Positions 56,519-64,000 of a DNA stretch of 64,000 bases are shown one piece after another. The DNA is from Microglena sp. YARC. Lineage: Eukaryota > Chlorophyta > Chlorophyceae > Chlamydomonadales > Chlamydomonadaceae. Each line of letters begins with the position of its first letter. The first letter of the stretch is position 1. Where the stretch lies: positions 39,729,945 to 39,793,944 of the forward strand of contig CM039464.1 in NCBI GenBank assembly GCA_022414725.1. Direction: 5' to 3'. A program made the translations under genes and the position numbers. The notes beneath the pieces are model-generated. The model saw only the letters and a list, made by a program, of their open reading frames with translations, searched no databases and was not told where the DNA came from.

Positions 56519-56777
56519 TACAGTCAACGGAATACTAAAATGAAACCGCTTCGTGTACGGCACACCTTACGTTGTAACCTAATGTTGTCGCGACCACCGG
56601 AGGGGGACCGAGTGGTGTCTACAACAATACGAGTTTTTCAATAGCATTGAATTCTGGACTGTAAGGAGGTGTGTACACCCAAGTCAGCGACCATTCTTAA
56701 CGCCTATTTTCTAACGGCGATGTCGTACATTTATTTCCATCTGATATATGTTTCATTTTACTGTTCCGCCGACTGTA
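56519..56777 (-). mobile_element. IS630-Fanzor deletion derivative, copy E
   Basis: This 259-bp copy has TA and the two end types at both sides. The inside joins a piece around the transposase's third catalytic motif (complement of TACAGTCCAGAATTCAATGC) to a piece of the transposase start, so it arose by deletions and rearrangement of the complete element. Confidence 0.85.
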
Positions 56778-56799
56778 GAGAAAGTTTAATTTGTTGGTG

Positions 56800-57089
56800 A
56801 ACAAAACCCGGAAAAAATCCAAGAAACACACCGGAGGGGTGGCTTAGCCACCTCTCTTGTCGATGTCAACAAATCGATCAAACGATACGAGGACTGCGAT
56901 TCTCTCCAGAAACCAGTATTTACTCTGAACGGGACCGCTCCTCTGCTCTCACAATCGCAAGGCTGCAATGCATGGAACTGGTGGGTCTAGGGAGACCGCT
57001 TCCATTTTCCCGGTGCAAGTCCGCGTGTTGTTGACGGGCTACACAAGGCACACACTCAGGTGTGGCCGTACACGAAGCGGTTTCATTAA
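56800..57089 (+). mobile_element. Fanzor C-terminal and right-end remnant, copy G
   Basis: Sequence from about 56,800 matches the last 250 bases of the Fanzor gene and the right end of the complete element (55,050-55,385), with several indels that break the frame. The hairpin GGC..CACACTCAGGTGTGGCC is kept with a changed loop. The outermost terminal bases are missing. It directly follows copy E. Confidence 0.8.
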
Positions 57090-57109
57090 ACACAATTTAG
57101 CGGACCTCG

Positions 57110-57523
57110 TTATTCAACGACCAGACGGAAAAACGGAATAGACAATACAACGATAAGGGTGTTGAAAAAAATGTCCTTCATTGCACGCATCCCTATCAAT
57201 GGGTCATGCCTGTACCTGAAGAACCTCTTATCTTTCACGACCAACCCGATCGAAACAACAAGAATGCTCATTACAACATTAGACGCGCAATAGTCAACCA
57301 CAATGGCAACCCAAAGATTGCGTTTGATCATCGGATCCACAGGATCCGAAAGCAACCAGTCAACAATCAAAAGGACTACGAACAACAAAGCATTGAATGC
57401 AAGGTCAAACAATAAAAACAAGGCAACGAAATACAAAGGGGATGGAGGATTCTGAGAGTACGACGTCGTAGGATCGCTCTCGATCCGACGCTGAAACATA
57501 AAGTACGCAAACCGCAAAGACAT
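57110..57523 (-). CDS. Multi-pass membrane protein, 137 aa
   Basis: ATG 57,523 starts an intact frame with three or four membrane segments at about residues 28-60 (one long or two short), 70-96 and 113-136. Basic loops separate them. No family recognised. The gene is tightly packed between a transposon remnant and the next minus-strand gene and fits a viral membrane protein. Confidence 0.6.
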   Translation of the reverse strand: MSLRFAYFMFQRRIESDPTTSYSQNPPSPLYFVALFLLFDLAFNALLFVVLLIVDWLLSDPVDPMIKRNLWVAIVVDYCASNVVMSILVVSIGLVVKDKRFFRYRHDPLIGMRAMKDIFFNTLIVVLSIPFFRLVVE

Positions 57524-57688
57524 CTAAATGAAGAAAACACGAACGACCTTGATCACGTACGATACCAGAAACACCTGGGACATCAACACGTCAACCCATG
57601 ACAACGTGCCCCGAATGTGCACGTCTATAATCCAATTCCCCTTCTTCTCAACCCAATCGATGAAATTACCAAACAACTTCATAACCAT

Positions 57689-59616
57689 CTACTCCTGCTT
57701 CTCGTCCAAACGCACGATCATTGCCCCGTTTGTGAAATTCGTCGTAACCACCAGCGTGTTGTCCACATCCGATGTGATCACCTGAATCACACTCTCATTG
57801 ATGTACTCCACGATCTTGTCACGCGTTTCAAGGTACATCGTAACAAGTTTCCGAGACAGCTCGTCACCGATTTCAGGATTCTGTTGCATCTTCTCATCCC
57901 AATACATCACGTAAGCCAAGGCGTCTCGATGCTGCTCAAGAATGAAAGACGTGTTCTCCTCCAGAAAAGTATTCACGATATTCTGCAAGGTAGAAATGTA
58001 CGACTTGTAAGCGGCAACCTTCGTTTCACGGGCGGACTGCATATTCAACAACCTGTTCCCATCATTCGTCGTCCTATCCAAAGCAGCCTGCTTGTCCAAC
58101 ACACTCAAACGAGAAATGAGTTGGCCCTTGGCATTATCGATGCCACCGGAAAGAAGCTTGTTTTCACTGATCTTCTCATAGAAACCACTCAACTGGTTCA
58201 CGTACGGAATTCGTCGTCAATACGACGGTGCATCAACCCACCCGACTTCTTAATCCACGTCGGATTACGAGAGGGAGTCTTCAACTTGTTGTACTCGTCA
58301 AAAATAGACTTGGGGGCATCCGCAGAAGAACTCGTCGTCTCTTTGTAAGAACCGAGATCCTCAATCTTCAAACGATCCATAACCCCCTGCTTTTTCTTCG
58401 CCACCTCTAAGAACTTCTTCAACTTAGAAACAACCTCATCAACATCGAGCAGAAGACCCACGTACTGCAAATCCTTCGTCGCCTCAAAAATATACGTCAA
58501 GTCCTCGATGTGCTGTTGGAGAACACAGATATTGTCCCCTCCAGCGGGACCCTTTGTTTCATTCTGCCGATCAACAAGATTAAGGAGCTCATCTTTCATC
58601 TTGTTCGTACCGTCTCGGACAAGGTTCGCAGTGGCGTCCAAAGGCTCCTTCACCAAGGACACAAACGTGTCGGGAATCAACAACTGATCGATATCCCCGC
58701 TTTCTTTATTGCTACCCCCCTTGCGTTCGGTAAGGTCCCTGAGTTTGTAAGGCTTATCCGCATTTGCAAGCGCTGTTGCAAGTTCCTTGTTCGCTACTAA
58801 CAGACTGGCCTTCAGATTGCGAACCTGACGCTGGTACTGGGTGAAAATAACATCATCGTCCATGACAATCTGGTCCGGCGCGGGGGTGAAATCACGCGGA
58901 TCTATGGAAATATCGTCTATACCACCGATCTTCTCCGTGATGTCATTCAGGATACCGATCATGTTTACTTTCATCCGGTTTTTCGAAGCATCCGATGTCG
59001 CTGGGGACACCCCACCCCACCCCACACTCCGGGGATTGGACATCGATACAAAACTAGAGTAGTTACTCTCATATGAGTTGATCAACACCTCAACCTCCTT
59101 CAGTTTCTGCGCGCTATCGCGGATCTTCTTCACGGAGGCAGCTTTATCATCCAAGAAACCCTTCCACCGGGCCAGGACATCCGAGAAGACTGCCACATTC
59201 GATGCTGAATAATCAACCAAAGCAGTCTTCGTCGCGTCCGGCAACATCGTCGTGCGCGGAATCCCCTTGATCATGCGAATGAGGGTAGAGAGTCGGCTAG
59301 AGACCTCCGCTGAGAAGGCAGACGAAACGGCTTTCAATGACTCGACGATAGCCACCACAAGCGAAGTCTTGCTCACAAGGTCGCGAATGGTCGTCGTTCT
59401 CTGCCCACCCACACCTGCTGCCACCGGAATCTGCGTCTTGGAAGAAGAGTTGCCATTAGAATACGGAGCAGATGGGGGAGAAGAACTCTTAGCTTCGTTA
59501 TTAATCAATGCTAATTTTGGATCCCCAACCCAGGGACCCAAAAACGGACGATTGCTCCCGAACGCGGGTGCAGAGGATGCCGTAGGAGGTTTTGACGGGT
59601 AGGGGGAGGCCGACAT
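57689..59616 (-). pseudogene. Large helical protein, probable single frameshift
   Basis: Frame 59,616-58,198 encodes 472 residues: a Pro/Ser-rich N-terminus with FGSNRPFLGPWVG, then long amphipathic helices. Frame 58,201-57,689 encodes 170 more helical residues. The second frame has only a GTG at its start, overlapping the TGA of the first, and both parts share the same composition, so I take them as one 640-residue protein broken by one base near 58,200. Translational coupling of two genes is the alternative. No enzyme motif or membrane segment is visible. A structural or virion-core role is a guess. Confidence 0.55.
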
Positions 59617-59675
59617 CGCACTTTACTTATTACTTGTACATCTCAAAAAAAAGGCGGTACCTTGACGATATATAT

Positions 59676-60228
59676 TTTAGTCGGCGGAACAGTAAAATGA
59701 AACATATATCAGATGGAAATAAATGTACGACATCGCCATTAGAAAATTGGCGTTAAGAATGGTTTCTGACTTGGGTGTGTTAAAAACTTCTGTGTTTACG
59801 AACATCAGTCGCTCTACTCTGTGGAGGTGGAAACCCATTGAAGGAGACTCCAAAGATCGCGACCAGTTGGCGGTGAGGGTGTACTGCACACGTAAAAAAA
59901 TCCAAGAAAAACACTGGAGGGGTTGCTTAGCCCCCCTCTCTTGTCGACAACAAATCGATCAAGCGGTACCCAGAGGTATGAGGACTGCGATTCTCTCCAG
60001 AAACCAGCACTTACTCGGACCGGGACCGCTCCTCTGCTCTCACAATCGCAAGGCTGCACTGCATGGAACTGTTGGGTCTAGGGAGACCGCTTCCATTTTG
60101 CAGGGATGCGTGTTGTTGATGGGCTACAAAAAAACATGATGGTGTTCCACTGCAATGTGGGTTGCTACACCATAAGGTGTACCGTACACTCCAGAAAGCG
60201 GTTTCATTTTAGTATTCCGTCGAGTGTA
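59676..60228 (+). mobile_element. IS630-Fanzor deletion derivative, copy F
   Basis: The left end and first 155 bases match the complete element up to the transposase helix-turn-helix. Then the sequence jumps to the Fanzor C-terminal region (from about 59,850) and continues to the right end at 60,228. The internal deletion removes about 2.9 kb. The right-end 100 bp are kept, with compensating differences. Confidence 0.87.
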
Positions 60229-60344
60229 CATTGGTCTTCATCCCTTACCTGATAAAATCCATTCAAGAAAAATATACCGATCTCCAGATTACGCAAAGTA
60301 ATATAGCAACTCTTGAGTCACGAATCACGGCAGCAGGATGGTAA
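60228..60344 (+). pseudogene. 3' remnant of a fourth S74-type fibre gene
   Basis: Directly after copy F the plus strand reads YLIKSIQEKYTDLQ and a coiled coil ending SRITAAGW, then a stop at 60,342. This pattern (LIKSIQE followed by a helical coil) is the usual last part of S74 chaperone domains. The rest of the gene is missing to the left, where the transposon sits. Confidence 0.5.
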
Positions 60345-60434
60345 TAATGTACACTTCAATAAAATGGGATACCCCGCATCTTTATCTTAAGAGTCAACGT
60401 TTGCTGCGGCTACGTCCCGATTTAGTATTGGTAC

Positions 60435-60866
60435 TACAGTCGGCGGAACAGTAAAATGAAACATCCCAATAAACGGTATAAGGCGTCGACAGACGTTATA
60501 GTGTATGAGTGGATGGTCCTACAAAATGGCCCGTCCAGCAAAGAAACCTCCTTTCATGACGCATTGCACATCAACAAAGACCCCGTGTTCTTCTGGGCCA
60601 CGGTACCGGGGAAGAGGCGATCGCTTAAGTGCGGCTGGTCCTTCAATGGACACTCTCGAAAGTACCGACAAAAGAACGATACGGAGTCTGCAGGATGGAG
60701 AGCCGTGATCTAAAAAAGAACCACGATATTCTCGTTAACATCTTGCAATTTTTTGATTCAAAATCGTATTGGTGTTCCACTGCCCCGTGGATTTCTACAC
60801 CATTAGGTTACACTGTAAGGTGTGCCGTACACGAAGCGGTTTCATTTTAGTATTCCGTTGACTGTA
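60435..60866 (+). mobile_element. IS630/Tc1-type MITE copy C
   Basis: This 432-bp copy has TA at both ends and an 85-codon plus-strand frame (60,456-60,713). Its right end lies within the last codons of the convergent kinase gene, whose final eight residues are read from the terminal repeat. Confidence 0.88.
60456..60713 (+). CDS. 85-aa MITE-encoded protein of unknown role
   Basis: The ATG lies in the terminal repeat (AAAATGAAACATCCC). The product starts MKHPNKRYKASTDVIVYEWM and is basic and Trp-containing. Near-identical frames occur in copies A and B; copy D has lost it by deletion. The copies are so alike that conservation says nothing about selection. It may be a leftover of another full-length element's N-terminal gene. 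Confidence 0.4.
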   Translation: MKHPNKRYKASTDVIVYEWMVLQNGPSSKETSFHDALHINKDPVFFWATVPGKRRSLKCGWSFNGHSRKYRQKNDTESAGWRAVI

Positions 60867-62039
60867 CGCTTGCTTTCCTGCACCCACCATCGCAGCGCAT
60901 CACGCGCGGTTGACAGGTGCTCCGATGGGTCGCCGTAGTCCACCAGACGAAACGCCAATGCCAGCGCGCGCTCGCGCATGCGAACCGACAGAGCATCGTC
61001 GTAAATGCACACGAACGCCGTCAATATCAGACCAATGTAGTAAAGGTCAAAGGATTGCGCGTAACGATCAAGAAGGTCGAGACGCAGCTTCTTGTCGGTG
61101 ACCTTGTCAAGCTTGAACAGTGGATTACCGCCGAGAATCGATCGCACCGCCAGGTTGAAGGACGTGTACGCGTGCGCTACCAATGCACGCATCGGAGGAC
61201 ACATCGCCACTCGCTCCATGTGTCGAGTGACGATCATGGTCATGAACACGAGCGAAGCGGCGTAATTCAGTCCACTGCAGAACCAAGCCATCGGAGAGGA
61301 GGTGTTGTTCACGAACCCGAACCGCGTATTGTCCACATATCTGGCAAACATCTCAGCATGGTCGGCAGTCTTGCCCCAGTCGATCAGCCGGTAGCGGTCG
61401 TCCTTGGCACAGTAAATCATGTTGTCCAGCTTGACGTCGCCGTGGATGATCCCGGCACGGTGGATCACGTCGAAGTTCTCGAGGGTCTCACGGACGAACT
61501 TGTCCATGTCTGCATCGGAGGAAATTCCCTTGGATGCGGCGCTCATCGAGCACCTAAGAGAGAACACGTAAAAGCCGCTGTCACGAGACAGAATAGCTTT
61601 TCCGCCGAGATCAATACCGACCACATTAAAGCGCTTAAATGGAATCGAAGAAAAGGTAGTCGCCTTCGCGAGACCGGACGCGCTCACGTTACGGAAAAAG
61701 CAGCTCAGCTGTACGGATCTCCTCATTGAACGCAGTGGCGCTGTTTAGGTCCTTGCACACAAACTTGTCGGACACTTTTGTGTTTAACACATTTGAGCAA
61801 AATTGTTCCTTTTCCCCGGAGGTTGTCAACTTCACACGGGTCATTCCATTCTTGTTCTTCTCCAACACATACAGAATCCACGCCCGCCGGCTCTTGGTTT
61901 TCTTTACATCTGCCAGCGCAGACACGAGGATGTGCTTAAAGGTATCGGTATCGGTAGCGTCGGATGGATTTGAGATTTCGATAGTCCGCGCGGTAACGCC
62001 GCGACCCAACTCACGTCCGCCTGTTTGGTGTTGAGCCAT
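60842..62039 (-). pseudogene. Viral protein kinase-like gene, frameshifted
   Basis: Frames 62,039-61,689 and 61,726-60,842 together encode one kinase-like protein of about 395 residues. The first includes AFNEEIRTAELL, with a Glu in the place of the alpha-C helix. The second includes IIHGDVKLDNMIY, the catalytic loop with its Asp and Asn, and LIDWGK, which stands for DFG. The C-lobe follows. A one-base shift lies near 61,690-61,720. The last residues (RTVNGILK) come from the inverted repeat of MITE copy C, so the true C-terminus is lost. Serine/threonine kinases packaged in virions are common in large DNA viruses. Confidence 0.75.
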
Positions 62040-62115
62040 TCCTTTTTAATACACTGAACATAAAATAAAAATGAAAAGTCTTGTCACCAATGGTGTCGCG
62101 AACACTGACCACTGG

Positions 62116-62144
62116 TAACATTATTGACCGGTCTGAGTGTAACT
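62116..62144. repeat. 29-bp inverted repeat, right copy
   Basis: This is the exact reverse complement of 74-102, lying in the 275-base gap between the kinase start and the membrane-protein end. No further similarity is seen on either side. Confidence 0.6.
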
Positions 62145-62314
62145 TCGATTACTTCATGCAAATATGTTGCGTTCTGGAAATGTGGAGGTATAAAGACTTG
62201 TCAAAATATATGATTAATACGAGAGATTGGGTTAGGAATGTTTGAGAGAGCCTGTCTGCAGATCCAGATTACATCAAAACGTTTTCGGGGTACAATTTGT
62301 GATGGAGCATGGGG

Positions 62315-63040
62315 TCATGTTGGTACATGAGGCTGACCAACATGATGACGTTGTAGAACTTGTAGATTATGAAGGGGATGAGTAGAAGCGTTTACAAAGA
62401 AACACCCAGTTCCGCTGACTGTAGGGGGAGTTTCCGTGTACAACCTGTAAAACACTTTGGTCATGATGAACAAAAACGCAATATTCACAAAGGAGCAGTA
62501 GACGGTACCCCACGTCCCGCTACGCTTGAAGTTCCACCAAGATACGAGTGTCAGCGAAACAATCAGGGTAGTCGTAAGAAGTTTGCTCGCGGGAGTCTTG
62601 CAAGACATCCAGATCGCGCTCAATACGAACGTGGTCCACAGGATAGTCACGATGGCAGACGTATTCAGCCAGTTCCACTGAAGGTGTCCGTTGGAGTTCA
62701 CTACGGTTGAGAAGTCGAAGGGTGCATGAGATGCAAAAAAGAAAATGAGGAACACCGTATACAAAGCCGAATAAATCAATGCGTTGCGTGCCCCATTAAT
62801 GTAGAGTCCTGCTGCGATGGGTTGCAACATGATCAAAGCGAGCCCCAGCGCCGAGAGAATCCTATTGACGGATGCGTTGCCAATGTATGTCCAAACGAAA
62901 AACTCCAGCAACTGCATGCTCGCGAACGGCATGAAGAAAACAAACTCTCGCCAGTGACCGTACCCGCTGACGAGCGATATGATCGAGGCGGCGAGCGCAA
63001 ATATGAACGTACACAAACTTATCTGCGCGTTCCAACACAT
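62315..63040 (-). CDS. MCWNAQ-type multi-pass membrane protein
   Basis: I place the start at ATG 63,040 because MCWNAQISLCTFIF is the characteristic opening of a multi-TM family that I recall as widespread in giant viruses (DUF5765-like). About seven hydrophobic helices follow, including LSALGLALIMLQPIAAGLYI and a region with WNWLNTSAIVTILW. The C-terminus after TETPPTVSG is read through a relic of the IS630-type end (62,405-62,423), so the last 35 residues are foreign. Role unknown; the membrane topology suggests an envelope or internal membrane protein. Confidence 0.75.
   Translation of the reverse strand: MCWNAQISLCTFIFALAASIISLVSGYGHWREFVFFMPFASMQLLEFFVWTYIGNASVNRILSALGLALIMLQPIAAGLYINGARNALIYSALYTVFLIFFFASHAPFDFSTVVNSNGHLQWNWLNTSAIVTILWTTFVLSAIWMSCKTPASKLLTTTLIVSLTLVSWWNFKRSGTWGTVYCSFVNIAFLFIMTKVFYRLYTETPPTVSGTGCFFVNASTHPLHNLQVLQRHHVGQPHVPT
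62405..62423 (-). mobile_element. IS630-type terminal repeat remnant
   Basis: CCCAGTTCCGCTGACTGTA matches the B-type end of the MITE family with two or three changes. No partner end is found. It lies in the 3' part of the MCWNAQ gene. Confidence 0.5.
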
Positions 63041-63091
63041 TTTTGTAATATTATTTACAAATAGTAAGTGATTTAAACCCAAGTAGTGTAA

Positions 63092-63478
63092 ATGATACTC
63101 TTCAATCTTCTGAGGGACCGCCTTGAGCACCTCGTGGTGGACGTGCGAGACCCGTTTACTATTCTCGTGAACGGCGAAGACATATTCGATTACTACAACG
63201 AGGTCTTCGACGAGCTCGACGACATCCTAAAATTTTACAAAGATCAAGGGCTTACGATGCCACGCATACACATACGAGCCACACGAATGTGGCTTCCTTC
63301 GAAGGAAACGGATACCCAGGCTCGATTTGATACCGTCCCAGACGAAGTGCTAGTGTCATTCTGCGACGGCCTCCCATACTCGCGCTTCGTTTTCGACTTC
63401 ACAGATCTGTTCGTTCGTACGAAAAACGCGCAAGCGAAACAATGGATTGGACCACCCTACAGTTGGCGTAACAGTTAA
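63092..63478 (+). CDS. Hypothetical 128-aa protein, C-terminus from MITE
   Basis: ATG 63,092 is 52 bases from the divergent MCWNAQ start. The product is acidic and aromatic, with YYNEVFDELDDILKF and no membrane segment. The last residues (YSWRNS) are encoded by the terminal repeat of MITE copy D, so the natural C-terminus has been cut. No family recognised. Confidence 0.5.
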   Translation: MILFNLLRDRLEHLVVDVRDPFTILVNGEDIFDYYNEVFDELDDILKFYKDQGLTMPRIHIRATRMWLPSKETDTQARFDTVPDEVLVSFCDGLPYSRFVFDFTDLFVRTKNAQAKQWIGPPYSWRNS

Positions 63479-63819
63479 ATGAAACATCCAAATAAACGGT
63501 ATAAGGAGGCGACAGACGTTATAGTGTGATGAGTGGATGGTCCTATAAAATGGCCCGTCCAGCAAAGAAACCTCCTTACATGACGCATTGCACATCAACA
63601 AAGACCCCGTGTTCTTTTGGGCCACGGTACTGGGGAAGAGGCGATCGCTTAAGTGCCGTGATCTAAAAAAGAACCACGATATTCTCGTTAACATCTTGCA
63701 ATTTGTTGATTCAAAATCGTATTGGTGTTCCATTGCCCCGTGGATTTCTACACCATTAGGTTACACCGTAAGGTGTGCCGTACACGAAGCGTTTTCATTT
63801 TAGTATTCCGTTGACTGTA
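63458..63819 (+). mobile_element. IS630/Tc1-type MITE copy D
   Basis: This 362-bp copy is bounded by TA and related to copies A-C, with an internal deletion of about 70 bp after GATCGCTTAAGTGC and a frameshift in the 85-codon frame. The right-end 100 bp are kept. Confidence 0.86.
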
Positions 63820-64000
63820 CTGTAGCGCCGCCATAATGAATGTATCCGATAATTGAATCATCTGTACACTTACATTTGTTCTTAAATTAAGTGTTGCAAA
63901 AAATCATTTAGGGAAAATCCACAAACACTTAAAACCATTTTCAAGGAGCGGCACGGCGACCTACGCCGCCTGCACCAAACCTGACGGAGCAAGGGCGGAA
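63820..64000. other. Window end, nothing recognised
   Basis: AT-rich stretch followed by a GC-rich end; no frame, repeat or motif that can be supported. Confidence 0.4.

Overview
The window reads as a eukaryotic nuclear scaffold carrying a decayed insertion of a large DNA virus (Nucleocytoviricota-like), later colonised by several kinds of transposon. Viral signs: an A18-type SF2 helicase, a thioredoxin-SAP protein, a protein kinase, a multi-pass membrane protein starting MCWNAQ, a tyrosine recombinase, many small one-TM proteins, and at least four fibre-like genes, three of which show the peptidase S74 chaperone end. Genes are densely packed on both strands with short gaps. Host or cellular signs: a 1,000-N scaffold gap, remains of non-LTR retrotransposons, a spliced transposon gene with GT-AG introns, and many frameshifts or in-frame stops in otherwise well-kept genes.

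Layout. 1-15,005: viral block (membrane proteins, helicase, Fanzor remnant, thioredoxin-SAP, hypotheticals, a 5.3 kb S74 fibre gene, a divergent membrane protein, and a 42-bp-repeat fibre gene cut at its 5' end). 15,006-24,811: C-rich, G-poor insert with endonuclease and reverse-transcriptase remains of a LINE. 24,812-25,811: N gap. 25,812-30,155: mostly non-coding, with a transposase remnant and a LINE 3' end. 30,156-41,335: viral block (tail-anchored-type protein, Ser/Cys-rich protein, membrane protein, intact 1,493-aa S74 fibre, 3' half of a tyrosine recombinase). 41,336-50,978: a 9.6 kb transposon with 29-bp terminal inverted repeats and a 4-bp target duplication, which splits the recombinase gene. 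50,979-63,457: viral block again, holding the 5' part of the recombinase, hypotheticals, an IS630/Tc1-type transposon carrying a Fanzor (eukaryotic/viral TnpB relative), a large two-part protein, a kinase and the MCWNAQ protein. 63,458-64,000: a last transposon copy and plain sequence.

Two transposon systems stand out. One is an IS630-Fanzor element (51,940-55,404) with at least six deletion derivatives and several remnants. All full-length derivatives keep a structured right end of about 100 bp that could be the Fanzor guide-RNA scaffold. The other is the 9.6 kb element, built as a large palindrome of about forty hairpin repeats around a spliced gene for a DUF7869-like protein. No function was assigned where no motif could be recognised; the host cannot be named from this sequence.
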